A stretch of 64,000 nt of DNA, taken from NCBI GenBank assembly GCA_028551475.1, contig CM052359.1, forward strand, positions 26,165,583 through 26,229,582. Direction: 5' to 3'. Under the pieces are notes generated by a model. It had not been told where the DNA came from, made no database searches, and saw nothing but the letters and a program-made list of their open reading frames with translations. Of this stretch, positions 22,201 through 34,219 are shown piece by piece (position 1 is the first letter of the stretch; the number at the start of each line of letters is the position of its first letter). Position numbers and translations under genes: made by a program. Source of the DNA: Casuarina equisetifolia. Its lineage: Eukaryota; Streptophyta; Magnoliopsida; Fagales; Casuarinaceae.

Positions 22201-23943
22201 AGAACAAAGAAAGTAAAGTCCCCCTTCAGCCTTGCCGAGTCCGATCAGCTCCCCAGTCGTACGGGCCTGAAAAACACAAAAGTTTTCGAAGAAAAGGGCC
22301 ACACAGTTGTTATCACGGGTGAGTTTACGAATGGATAACAAATTGTGACGAAAATGGGGAGCATATAAAACATGTTTTAAATGGAGGTGGGGATGAGGTT
22401 TAGCATGACCAATGTGGGTAACAGGACTACGAGTTTGATCAGGCAAGCGAATAAAAATAGGTGAAGCACATGGAAATTTAGAATCTAGAAATCGTAAATC
22501 GCATGTGATGTGATCACTAGCCCCTGAATCGATAATCCAATTGGAATTAATGGGAGAATAAGGGAAAGAAATACCTGTAAAATTGGCAGATGCATCAGTG
22601 GGGCCCGGTTGATTGAGCATAGTGAGTAATTTAGCCTGCTGATCGGGAGTCAAAGTAAGCCCTGGAGGGGCCCCAAAAATAGAGCCAGGAGCAGGAGACA
22701 TGGGGCCCAAAAAACTTTGATTATGGCCCATGGAAAAAGTTGGGTCTGTGTAGGGAGGCCCAAAAACAGGGGGTTGAGAGAAGCCCAACCCATCAGCAGC
22801 AGTGTTATGGGCTGTGGGCCCGGGTCCAGGATGCTTGCGATTAGAGGTGCCCCAGCCTTTGGGCTTCCAGCTAGTGGGATAGCCCACTAGCAGAAAACAA
22901 GCTTCGCGGAGGTGGCCCACGCGATTGCAATGAGTGCAAAAACGTGAGTCAGGAGCTGACCCAGCAGATGCAGGCCGCGTGAGTCCACTGGAGGGGGCCA
23001 CGTTGGGCTTGCGAGAGTGGCCCGAACTGGGTGCAAGCGAGTTGGAGTCAGTCCACGATTGGGGCTCGTCGAAACCGGAAGGAAGCCGCAAACTGGAGAA
23101 ACCGACGGTGTCGCCGGCAGGGGCGTTACTCCGTTGGTGAACCTCCTGTTTGGAGAGAGCATACGTTCTCTCCAATGAAGGAAGCGAGTCACGGGACAAG
23201 ATCTGCGTACACAGATTCTGAAATTCCTCAGGAAGACCCATGAGGAACTTCATGGAACGATCGTCCTGTTCACAAGCAAGGAGACGATCGTTGATTTTGC
23301 AGGTACAAAGGCCACAATCACAGCGAATTGCGGGCTCCTGGGTCTCGAGATCACTCCAGAGATCCTTCAATCAAATGAAGAAATCAGTAAGTTCGGTTGT
23401 AGTGCAACCGGTAGCCAGGCGAAGATCAGAGATGGCCTGACGAAGTGCAAATCGCTGGGTGCCAGAAACTTTTCCAAAGGATTCCTGGAGGAGCTCCCAA
23501 ATCTCAGACACATAGGGCGTGCGCGAGACGAGTCGCTCCAGGGAACGCTCGACGGAATTTACGAGCCAAGATTTCACCGCAGCGTGGGCTTGATCCCAGC
23601 ACGCGGTTTCGTCAGGGTTGCCGGTCGGTCGGGTGAGTTTACCAGTAAGAAACCCCAGCTTATTCCGGGCAAGACAGATCGTATAGACCTGAGAAGCCCA
23701 TAGCGCATAGTTGGATTCCCCGGTTAATCGATGAGGAACCAGAGAGCCAACCTGCAAATCCACCGCCGAGAGGTAGTATGGGTCACGAACGGAGGTGGTG
23801 ACAGGAACGGAGGAAGAACCAGCGGCGGGATTGGGCTGATTTTCGGTGAAAGAAGTCATAGGTGCGGCGGAGACGGCGGTCGGAAGGAATGAGACGGCGG
23901 CTAGGGTTTCGGGTGACAATAGGGTAATTCGAAAAGGGGGCAA
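19244..23943 (-). pseudogene. Copia-1 gag-pol polyprotein, two stops and one frameshift
   Basis: Reads from about 23943 to a natural end at 19244. Gag (190 codons) contains LTGESNYALWASQV. An in-frame TGA at 23371-23373 follows, then a zinc knuckle CTHCNRVGHLREAC, protease DSGASDH, WHQRLGH pre-integrase, and integrase with DVWGPH, VDDFSR and SDNGTEF. An in-frame TAG at 21538-21540 replaces the tryptophan of FWGEC. A frameshift lies in the proline-rich linker near 21020-21090. RT follows with [17 protein letters not shown] and active site YVDDIL, then RNase H with CDSDYS and SSAEAEYRA, ending in LGVFDLFKSPA. All catalytic motifs are visible, so only three changes separate it from an intact frame. 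Confidence 0.94.
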
Positions 23944-24145
23944 GGGTATGTTTGGAAAGGGAAAAAAACGAAAGAGATGCGGCTAGGGTTAACAGGGGTG
24001 AAAACGGTAAGGAAAAAAAAATATAAAGGTATTGATGGGAAAAAAATATAGAGCAGTAGAGAGACGTCTAAAAGAAAAAACACTCCAATGAAGAAAATGA
24101 GAAAAGATGCGGAAGCGAATTAGACTGTGCTGGTCTTGGATACCA

Positions 24146-24345
24146 TGTCACAAAATAAAGAACAATGGAGTGTGGGAATGATTCTCTCTATTAACACTGC
24201 AATCCTCTGTTTGTACAAAGGAAGGTCTACTTATAGACCGATAGGATGGCTTTACATGGTAAGTGTAATAATGTAATATACAGGGAAATATATACAATAA
24301 ATATTGTATCACAAATAAGAGTAAATCACGTAATATTCCATAACA
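24146..24345 (-). repeat. 5' LTR of Copia-1
   Basis: A 200-bp terminal repeat, the partner of 19037-19236. As the element is reversed, this copy carries the promoter. It is AT-rich and bounded by TG and CA. Confidence 0.95.
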
Positions 24346-24479
24346 TGTTCCGTGCAGTAGAAAAAAGGAGATGATGTCATTGGGAAAAGCAAATTACAAT
24401 ATGCTATTTTATATGTATTGATTGGCAAATATGGCTCGGGAATTAAAGATAATTATGGATAATGATATCAACACGCTGT

Positions 24480-24960
24480 GGCTGAAAAGGTTGAGGGTCT
24501 ATATGCAGGACCTTCTCTTATCCCTCCCCCATTGTTAGCCTAGGATTACTGCCGGCAAAACATGAAATGGCTGGAAAAACAGAGAAACAGATCTATTGGA
24601 ACAGCCCATAGATTTTTTTACCAAAGCTTTGTATGGCCCATAATACCAACATCTCCTATCCAAGTTTGCAATATTTGATTTGTACAAATCTCCGTCTTAA
24701 GGGAACGTCGAAGGAGGGTTGAAACATGTGGTGTTGTGAGCCCCTGTCTGATGTTTTATGTTTAGTTGTGACAGCAGGTCGAAGACATTGTGCAGGTCCA
24801 GCCTACTTTATTCTTCTTTGTATTTAAGGGTAAAGATGTTATAGATTCTTTGAGACAGTGAATACAGAAAACAGCACAAATGGTGTAGTTCCACAATGGC
24901 CTTCCGTTGACTATGTTCACAACTTGCTGCTCTTCAGCAAATTCTACAGAGAGCAATGAT
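24480..24960 (+). mobile_element. Remnant of a copia 3' end, opposite strand
   Basis: The plus strand reads PIDFFTKALYGP, a stop, then QHLLSKFAIFDLYKSP near 24605-24700. This corresponds to the C-terminal tail of copia RNase H (compare LFTKAL and LLSKLGVFDLFKSPA in Copia-1). The rest to about 24960 looks like PPT and LTR sequence. It is an older, separate insertion, not part of Copia-1, since it lies outside the TGTTC duplication and is inverted. Confidence 0.7.
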
Positions 24961-24964
24961 TGGT

Positions 24965-25190
24965 CGATTCCTCATATGATTAGTTAATGGCACTTACAGA
25001 GCAGCCTGCGCACAGGTGTGGCGGAGGCCATGTCTCCGACATATTTAATTATACTTGGAGAAAATTATGTTTTTTCTTCATATCATTTAACTTTTCCAAA
25101 TGCGTGCAAAGGGGATGGCAATTTGACATTGACGACATTGATGGTGATGTAAACTTGAAGGTGAACGAGAAAATATCTGGATGATGCTTT
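24965..25190 (-). pseudogene. Truncated duplicate of ERD6-like exon 1 and upstream DNA
   Basis: Matches 3700-3830 and 4384-4469. The exon-1 copy keeps the GTAAGTG donor and the GSLCAGC-coding end but lacks 41 bp present in copy 1. The lost block lies between two ACAG repeats, so microhomology-mediated deletion is likely, and it shifts the frame. The original 550-bp spacing between the two homologous blocks is cut to about 50 bp. Confidence 0.75.
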
Positions 25191-25429
25191 CAATCAGAGA
25201 CAAGGGTATTTGATGAAACTTATGAAAGAATAGTTGATTTATTTATAAGCTTCAAATGGTAGCTGCCCAAGTGAAGCAATAAGGTTTATAAAAGTTCCCG
25301 ACAAGGAAGAAATCACGGCAGAAGATTTGGCAAGAACCTATGGGAAGATTAAGACATGAAAATCTTGTATGCAAAGGCTTGAAAAGGGAAAACACCATTT
25401 ACTTAAGGCCTAAACCCATAACATCTAAC

Positions 25430-26320
25430 GCACTCTCTCAAGCTGAAAATTTGTGAGAATAAAATACTCCAAGCTTTGTATAAGAGATGGTGATTGTTGT
25501 TTATTATGCGATGTTTTGGTAAACATAATAGCTGGCCACTCCTTTATGTGTATATACTAGTTTGAATGATGCCTCTCTGCAACTCATCTCCTACAAAATG
25601 GTAATTAATCTCAATATATTTTACTCATTACTAAAATATTAGATTTGCAGCTATATATTGAACTGCCTTGTTATTACAATACAAGCACATTAAATGTGAC
25701 ACATACATCCCAAGATCTTTGAAAAGTTCAAGAAACCAAATTACTTCATTTATGGTTTACGCCATCTCTCTAAATTCCAACTCGACAAAGGATTTAAAAA
25801 TAGTCGGTTATTTCTTCATTAACCAAGAAAGAAGCGAGCCACCAATCTTAGTACAATACCCTATAATGCAATGTCTTGATGTGAGACATGTTGCATGGTT
25901 AAAGTCACAGTAAACTATTAACTCTAAACTAGAGGAGGATTAGAAGAAAATTCCAAGACTAGGAGAAGCTTTAACATATCTTACTACCTACATTGCTGCT
26001 TCCACATCAGATCACTTTGGAGCATGAGAAAATTGACTAAGATGTTGAACGACAATGCTCAGGTCGGATTTTGTGTTCATCAAGAAATTTAACCTTCCAA
26101 TCAATCTTCTAAATGAAGCTATATCTTCTAAACTGGGATCATATTTTCGATTTGGATCTTCCTCATCAAACTCAAGAGTGGTGAGTTTCAAATTTTCTTC
26201 TATGGAAATGATGATTGACTTTGGACAGACAAGTTCAATCTCAAAAACCAATTCCAACTCATACTTGTTGTCTAAGATAAATGTCTCTACAGAAATGAGT
26301 AATATCAATTCCAAGGCAAA
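25430..26320 (-). mobile_element. Degenerate copia relic (RT/RNase H border)
   Basis: The minus strand at 26012-26338 encodes LEDIASFRRLIGRLNFL and VVQHLSQFSHAPK, matching LEDPSTYQRLVGRLIYL and VQLLSQFMHAPK in Copia-1. Sequence down to about 25430 contains further traces of the RNase H end. No LTRs or target duplication are seen. It abuts the 3' end of ERD6-like copy 2 and belongs to the same broad copia clade as Copia-1. Confidence 0.75.
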
Positions 26321-26324
26321 CTTG

Positions 26325-29300
26325 TTACTGGGCGACATGAGTAATCGATGCTTGTATCTCTTCTAGCATTCGCCCTTTCGTTTCTGATACTAGCTTCGCA
26401 ACAAACAAGACAGCTGAACCGCATACCACCGAGTATATGAAAAATGTTCCTGAAAAAGTGTAGCCAAAACGTTCTTTTACACGAAAAAGAAAAAACCAAG
26501 AAGAGATTCGACAAAGAGTGCCGGAGAGAGTCAGCAGCAGGGGTTTCATACCTTCTGAGCTCCATTCCATCATAAAGTTGAAAGTGTAGGATACAATCCA
26601 GGCGCAGGACCAGTTTACCAAATACACCAGGCTTCCAGCTGAGCCCTTTATGTTCATGGGAAATATCTGTAACGAAATCCGACCCCTCAATTGAAACCTC
26701 TAAGCCCTCTTTTTCTGCGAAAATACTATTACAACTTAAAACAAGAAAACAACATACCTCTGAGACTATGACCCATGATAAACCTGCCATGCCTATCGAG
26801 TAAAATGTGGTACACACCTGATAATTGGTATGAATCAGTAACTGAAAAACTTAACCGGATCTAGTACATCAAAATAAACAACATAGAAATCTCAAGCACC
26901 ATGACTTTTTATATGGTAGAATTTTAAGCATATAAAGAGTTTCAGATACAGAAAAGGGGTATTATGGATCCCCTCGCGAGGCAGGGGAATAATTGTATAT
27001 ACCAGTATGCCAACAAACACCAAAATGGGAGTCAGCTCCTTCCACTGGTGTAGCTCCTGCTCGCAACAAAATCATAAAACGATGATCTTTTGGCCCCAAT
27101 TAATAGAAAAAGACGATACAATGTTTGGATTTGGTGAAACCTGAAACCAGAATGACAAGCCTACAAGAAGGGAACTCAAGCACATTCCGGCACCAGATAC
27201 CTTCAAGAAATGATGAATTCACTAGCATTCAGGTACAAACGAGACTATTACCATACGAAAGTATTCATTTCCATCCTCACTATAAGAATTGGTCGTCCTC
27301 CCGATTTATCTGTCAAGATTACGCTAGCAACAGTAGCTGGAATTTGCAATTGAATATTTACACGGGTAAAAATGAGTCAACCAAAAGCCTCATTCATTCT
27401 GCAGTTAAGCGCCAAGTACCTGGATAATAGCCATTGTAATAGTTCCAACATTGCTAGAAAAATCTGTCATAAACCAGCAGTCCGTATCATTCATTTTCAA
27501 GGTTTTTCTATCACCATTTACTATGGAAAGAGGTTATAAACGCCCCTAATTTACCAGCCTCTTCGAATATTGAGCTTGCATAAGCAGTAATGGAACTATT
27601 CCCTCCAAATTGTACCAGTATCATCAATCCAACCCCAACCTTTGAAATGGAACGCGGAAAGATTATACATAATTTCAAAGGAAAATGTGCATGTCTACAA
27701 AAATATATATTCTTATTCTTCTTATTATTATTATTTCATGTCTAGTAAGACTTACAGTAAGTGAATGAGCATATCTCCTTTGGAACAAATCTAGAAATCT
27801 AATTTTGGAGTGCAGCTCCAAAGCTTCCGCATAATCCTTCAAAACAGGAGCACGTTTCCTTTTTGTTCTTTTCTTTATAATATTAGAACATAAGAAGTAA
27901 AGTTTTTTCTGCTTGAGGTTGCAGATTTACCCTTAGGTCTGCCACTTCTTGAGAAATATCAGCATTCCTTCCCCTGAGGCGTTGTAGAGCAGTTTCAAAC
28001 TCTCTCATTACCCATTTTTGCCTGTAGCCAATTGTATAATCATTTCAACATTCTAGTAGATGCTTAGTTTTGCTTTATTAAGTTAATGGCAAAAAGTAAG
28101 CTATCAATGCAGATTCTTAGAATAAGCAACACTAAGTTTAAAGATGTTCTCCTCAAGAGCAACCTCTTTCTAGAAGTCGTTAGAATAAAAAAATAAAAAA
28201 ATAAAAAAATAAATAATAAAGAAAGAAAGAAAAAGAAGAAGAAGAAGAAGAAGAGATCTTTCTCTTTTGAATTGGACTCGCCAGCCATCTAGGAGATTCT
28301 GGAATCAGGAATACGCCTAGAAGTGCAACGAGACATGGGATAGCACCTGAAAGCGTATACTAAGAACTCATAAAGTCTCCTCATATAAATAACTATAAGC
28401 AATTACTAAATTATTTTTTGGGTTTAAGATTGTATTAATGCCGTCTTTAGAATAGAATCTTTTTAAAACTCACCGTAATAGACATTTTCTATTGATAATT
28501 ATATTTCATTCGTTTTTTGTGAATTTTTTACAACATCAATGCTTTAACCCAAATGGATAATAAAAAATAAACATAAATTAAAATATAAAAAGAGTTGACC
28601 TCCCCCTTTTTGATAAAGAACTGTCCATTTATCACCATTAACGAGGGACAATTTATTCCTTTTTTCTTTTATTGAAAATGAAATTATAAGTAAAAGGAAA
28701 AATAAGGAATTAAAACAAAACAGTCACTTTCACATAAGCCTAAATGTAACAGGTTTAGATTTCATCCCAAAAAGCTAGCCTAATGGAAAGAGTAACCAAG
28801 CTTTTTATATGGTCAAGATCTCCTTCTCTTCTTCTCAATGTAAGAGATGATATTTTCTCGTGACGTAAAACCCCTAATCAGTTCAGTAATTTCACAAATC
28901 ATAAAGCTAATGGAAACATTAAAGTAAATTACCAATTAAAGCCAAGATGCGCCAAGTAATGACATTTCCCACGAAGTACATGAACGAAATGCTGCATGTG
29001 ATCATCAACTGTACCCTTGATAAATTAAATTCCAGTAAACCATGCATTACTTATTCAGTCCAAACACCATAAAGGGGTACTACCTGATTAGCAGATGTAA
29101 ATCCTCCTCGAAGGTTCTTGGGGGTAATTTCTGCAATATATATAGGGACCTGTCTTCATGAAAAGAATTGGATTACGGATTTCACAGATAGCTTGATTAG
29201 TCAGGAAACAATTATCTTGCTATAATTACCACGTAGGTGATGAGCCCATTTGCAAATCCTAAAGAAAATCTTCCAAGATCCAGACACCAAGCATTCTACA

Positions 29301-30761
29301 GGAAGGACGCAAAGAATCTGCTATTAGTAGAAACCTGACATGCTAAGAAATGGAAGGATCGTTGAAGCTTTTTTCCTTAATCGAAGGAGTGCAACATTTA
29401 TGAGTGGAAGGAAAAGAAGGAGAAAAGCTAAAACCTTTGCAAATGCTATGGCAATCCACCCTGCAATGGTGAATACTCCGAGAACCACAATGTCTGCACT
29501 ACAACATCAAGGAAAAGTTACATGAAAATTTAAGTGTTTGGTTTAGGAAAGCACCAACCTGTTTAGAGTTGAAAAGTAAGTTTGATTAAAGAATCTTACG
29601 CCTCTTCTACCGATAACATCTGCTATCTTTCCATTAACAAGTGAACCAGCTATTCCTCCTGCTGTCAGTATTGAACCGAAAACTGAATGCTTGGGGAAAA
29701 GCAACCCAGTAAATAAGAGACAGAAATATGTCAAACAAATAAGAAATTCGTTCACAAAATCAAAATAACCGTATCTAAATTAACAGATAGGTGCCCCGTA
29801 TCACTTCCCAATTTACCAATTGTAAAGCTTAATACACTATAACTACTGATGTTTCAAGAGCAAAACATACGAGTATGTTAGTGCTGGAGGTAATGCGAGT
29901 GTGTGAGGGGGAATGAGTGTTTGGGGTTAAAAATAAACGAGATCATTATTGGTACTTACAGCGGCAACAGGGAGGCCCAAGTCTAAAATGATTCCAGATT
30001 CTGCAAGTGATGAAAATCCTGTCTAGAAACCAGCAACACAGCAAATGCTCAGACAAAGCTGCTCTTATCCCTTTCGCTAAGCAAGTTTGCTTTACTTTTT
30101 TTTTTTTTTCCATAATTACGTAAAATGCTGCTCTTACCATCTTTCATTTGATGCTGTTCTTTTCAACATCCAGTTCTCTCTAATTTTGTAAACGGAATAC
30201 AGAATGAATGTAGCTCAAAGAACAAGACAATTAAATAGAAAATATTTATAAAAAAAAAGGAAGAAGAGTTTCTTTGTTGCATTAAATTGTGTTTAAAATC
30301 CACGTAAAATATTATTTAATGCTTGAAGACGTTAAATTATGCTTAAATGGTTTCCTTTACCTTTCAAGTTCCTAGAGAATCTGTTCACAACGCCACTGCA
30401 AAGTTGCATTATTGTAATTGAGTTCTAAAAGGAGTAATTTGAAAGGAAGATATTATCAACAAATTTGACATTACCAGAAAGAAACAAATTAAATAGTAGA
30501 TTAATAGGAGTAAGAAAGATAATCTAAACATAAATCTTTTTCATTCTTTCCTTACTCAACTACTTATGTCTTCTGTATGGGCAGAAAATATAACGAAAAT
30601 GAAAGACTTACAGAACACCCAATAGAAAGTGAACCACAGAGGGCGATTATGGAGCTGAGCACAACAACAGGGGCGGCTTTGGAATCAACTGGAGCCACGC
30701 CGTCACAATCCTCATCAGGCTTTGCCATTAAAAGTTCATCTTCCAGGCTTTCCTACTCCAT
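26325..30761 (-). pseudogene. ERD6-like monosaccharide transporter, copy 2, lesioned
   Basis: Tandem paralogue of the 1-3871 gene with the same exon order. The start equivalent to copy 1 (30761) reads ATG GAG TAG, a stop at codon 3 (30753-30755); a downstream in-frame ATG at 30728 (MAKPDEDCDG) could rescue it. Exon 2 (29962-30020) has ESGIILDLGLPVAA, exon 3 (about 29599-29689) VFGSILTAGG and GKIADVIGRRG. Exon 4 lacks one base near 29475, between WFSE and FTIAGW. Exon 9 lacks two bases near 28004, within KMGNER..FETALQRLRG. Exons 16-18 (26757-26815, about 26575-26672, 26325-26459) read [25 protein letters not shown] and [18 protein letters not shown], ending at TAA. Two frameshifts plus the early stop make a functional protein unlikely. 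The complete 3' end shows what copy 1 should have beyond the window. Confidence 0.85.
28187..28256. repeat. Low-complexity A-rich / GAA repeat in intron
   Basis: (AAAAAAT)n followed by (GAA)n lies in the intron before exon 9 of ERD6-like copy 2, within an otherwise unremarkable AT-rich intron. Confidence 0.8.
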
Positions 30762-30886
30762 TTTGGATTTTTCTGCTTTGTTCGTCAGTTTGGAACGCCA
30801 ATGAGTGAAAGATGAGATTTTTCAGCATTCTATCTCGTGATGACTTTCTGCTGGGGCTACGAGCCTTCAGTGGTTGTTGAAAAACG

Positions 30887-33547
30887 TAAAGAACACTGTT
30901 ATTAAAGAAGCAACAAGGTAAAGAACAATGCAGTTCTTATGCAACCCAACAAACCCCTCCACCCTTAAGATAAGAAAGAAAATATGAAAATAACAAAAGA
31001 CAAACAAATTGAACAACAGGCAATGTCAAGGAACAGAGAAATTCTGACTATCATGTTAGATAAAGCACCATTGGATGCTTAATAGTTCAATGATTTCCCC
31101 TCTCCATCCCTTTTTCTTTTCTTCATCCACAATAGAGATGCTATGAACATTTTACTCCTTATCTTGAACAGCAAGTCCCAGAAGGCCACAATAACTGAAG
31201 ACGAAGGCCACATTGGTTTCCCTCCAGATTATTGTTCTTAAAACCCTAAAAACATGCTGTCAAATTATCTCTCCATTTGCCATATATGTAGCATACCTAG
31301 TAGTAGAGGCAAACCAGATCTTATATGTACCAGATAAATAATTATTTCAATAATACAGTCACATCAATTTGACAAACATAGGTGCCTACTATCTCTCCAA
31401 TCTCTTGAAGGCAGGAACAAATAAAACAGTAGGACTTAAGAATGGTAAATAGACGTAGAAATGAAGTATCTTGACAATAATCGAATAAAACATTTCAGTA
31501 GTGTTCTTTTCCTTGGAAAAAAAAAAACGAAAAACAAAGCTTTACTTTAATACTTTTCACATGGACAGCCAAGTCAGGGAAGATTCTCTAAAAATATCAT
31601 CTGAGAAAAAATGGAGTTAACATTGTGGACTGCTGCTGCATGTGAAAAAGAAAAGGAGAGACAGCAAATATTTATCTCATCACTACCAAATTGCTAGGGA
31701 AACATTGACTTTTAAGCTCTCTTTGTTTGAGGATTCATGTGGATTATGCCACAAGTTAGCTAAGCCAATTGGGATGTTTGAAAAGACACTTTGGAAGACA
31801 TCACATTGGTGAAATTTGGAAAATTGATTCCATTCTGTCTAACATCAAGTATTTGAAGAGAAAGAAATGCAACTTTTGAGAGGTCTAAACTCCAACAATA
31901 AGGCTGATGCTTTTGTTCTTTTGGTCTTTGGATCATCGGATAGTGGCTTGTAGCTTGCTTTCTTTTCAAACTTACTGAATCTATTGTATATTCCACATTT
32001 CAGAAGTTAATTTATGCTTTAAGTGCTTATTTAGAATACATTCTACAAAGTTTTACACCTTATTGCACTCAATAATAAAATTCTTAATCAAAGGATTTCA
32101 CACGTCCTACTAAATTTAGGGAGAACCATTTGTTCCTAATGTGAATTAAAGCTATTAAAGACAATACAATCAAAGATAGTGTGGTCCTAATATAAAAATC
32201 ATATGTACACACATTCCAAAAAAACAAAAACTATTAATACCTTATCCCCTAAAAAGATTTATGCTCTTCCTTCAGCCTCCATAGTAGAAATGGCCCCAAT
32301 GCCAATTGATGGCAAGACTAAATACAAAAATTTCAAATAAAATATTTATTCAACAAGTGAAATTTAATTCTTGAATAAATCATATATAAATTGAACAGGA
32401 ATAAGATGATCCCTTAAGCTAAACATATAAGTTGCTACTTGCAGTAAATTCTAACTTCATTAAATATTGTTGAAGTTGTAAATGTAAGAGAGGAAGAGAG
32501 TATGAAAACAACTTGCCAATTGATTAGGCAATATTTACAAGCTCACTAGTTGCATGTCAGTATTTATATAGAAATTAAATTCAATCCAAGCAGCGAGGAT
32601 GGTTATAATTATAGAATAATTGTGACAATCAAACACTGAAAGGTAGAATTTTACCTTTTTCCTTGTTATATTTCTATTGCACAATGTGTCAGGCTTTGAA
32701 CATGTCGATCACAATTATCTCTCATGTCAGCCAAAGCATTTCACTCAAAAACTGCATAGTTTTTATGCAACATCTTAGAAGAAGAACAATTCATCATTTC
32801 AACACTATGAATACGATTTGTTTCTTTGTTATGATACATGGATGTGTTAAACTTTTTCCAATGGCAATTGTCGACCACTGGTAGAGAGTTATGGAGTGTA
32901 ACACAATGGGTTTGTTTCTAGGAGTCTGACAAACACACAAATTTGAAGGTTCGTTATTGCATCATTTGTGATGCTAGAGCTTACATATGTTTAAGCCGAA
33001 GAATACAAAACCTAAGTAAAAGTTATAGCAAATCTATTGTCTAGTAGATAAAGAGAGTATTGGGAGATTGGTGCTAACTTATCACAATTCTTTCATAAAT
33101 AATAGACTAATTTATGACAAATTTGGGAAATTTGTAGGTGAGGGCCTATAGGGAGCTTAGGGCTAAAGGAAACTCTGAATCTAAGATTTTGAATTGCTCA
33201 AAAAAGAGCTATTGTTCAATATTTGAGTAGAACTAACAAGAAATAAAATAATAGGGTTATTTCGTGCCTAATACAATTAAAGGTAAGGAATAAGTAATTT
33301 GGCATTGTGAACTTGCTAAAAAGAAGGAAAATTTGCAAAGCATGAACATTTTGCCATAGTCCATTGAGGTTAGTGTAGAACATGAAGTTGACTTTTTTCT
33401 TTCCATGACTGGTTAGGAAAATCCCTAAGATATCTGAAAGGTTAAAATTTAAATCCATGGAAATGAATATAAAGATAGCACTCAAACAAGTCTAAAAGAA
33501 AGGGGTCAAATATATTAAGAAATTTGCAGATTGAAATGTATACGTAC
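30887..33547 (-). repeat. R-gene 3' flank module, copy A
   Basis: About 2.7 kb, closely matching 45680-47927 (copy B) and, as far as visible, 63801-64000 (copy C). Shared landmarks include TAAAGAACA(C/T)TGTTATTAAAGAAG at the left edge and CCACCCTTAAGATAAG. It lies directly downstream of the R-gene stop in each unit and begins at the R-gene end with a conserved GT splice donor, so it probably holds the 3' untranslated intron and exon of the R genes. No ORF is conserved between copies. Its left edge is fused to the ERD6 5' leader (break near 30887). Confidence 0.8.
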
Positions 33548-34219
33548 CTCAAAAGGCTGGAGTTTTAGTTTAGTCAATGAGTTGACAATTAATCCATTTC
33601 TATTCGACGGTAGCTATCTTGCTCCATTCCTTTCCCTTTTTACTTTGCCATTGTTTCTCAAGCAAGCGACATTCGTTGACCCTTAGACAAGAAACAAAGG
33701 TAGGTAGCCCTTTTTTTGGCATGTACTTAAGTTTAGGGCAGTTATAGATCACTAAGCATTCAAGAGCACTGAGGTGTTGAAGCCCTACCTTGTCCAAAGA
33801 TTTCAAATTTACAAAGGAACTGATCTTGAGAAAGGTCAAACTAGAAGGTAGCAACATCCCCTTTGAAAAAGACTGAGAATCTTCATCTTCACCCCAAATT
33901 TCCATCACACATAAAGAAGGGAAGTTCTCCCAACCCCACTCCATCCATCTTACAAAATGATTGTACATGATGAAAACTGATTGCAAATTCAAAGACGAGC
34001 CCCCATTACAAAGTATGGGGAATATTTTAGGCAAATTCAGATAAAAATAAAATGATGTAAGTTTAGGGGTCCGAAGTCCTCCTTTCGGCCAAGACATAAA
34101 ATTAGGACAATAACTAATAAGCAAATCTTCGATAACTAAATCATAATCATAATTTTCTACAACTTCAAGCGATTCCAATTTGCCACATTCCATGATGAAA
34201 AGTGTATAAAGCTTTGGGA

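Larger units (their letters stand above)
19032..24350 (-). mobile_element. Ty1-copia retrotransposon, near-complete, non-autonomous (Copia-1)
   Basis: Full LTR element of 5309 bp (19037-24345), reverse orientation, flanked by the 5-bp duplication TGTTC (19032-19036 and 24346-24350). The two 200-bp LTRs differ at two positions, about 1%. The minus-strand start TGGTATCCAAGACC (24132-24145) abuts the 5' LTR as primer-binding site, with seven bases matching the initiator-Met tRNA complement. A polypurine tract TTGAGGGGGAG (19237-19247) abuts the 3' LTR. Protease, integrase, RT and RNase H come in copia order. High LTR identity means recent insertion, but gag-pol is broken, so it was mobilised in trans or decayed since. 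Confidence 0.96.
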
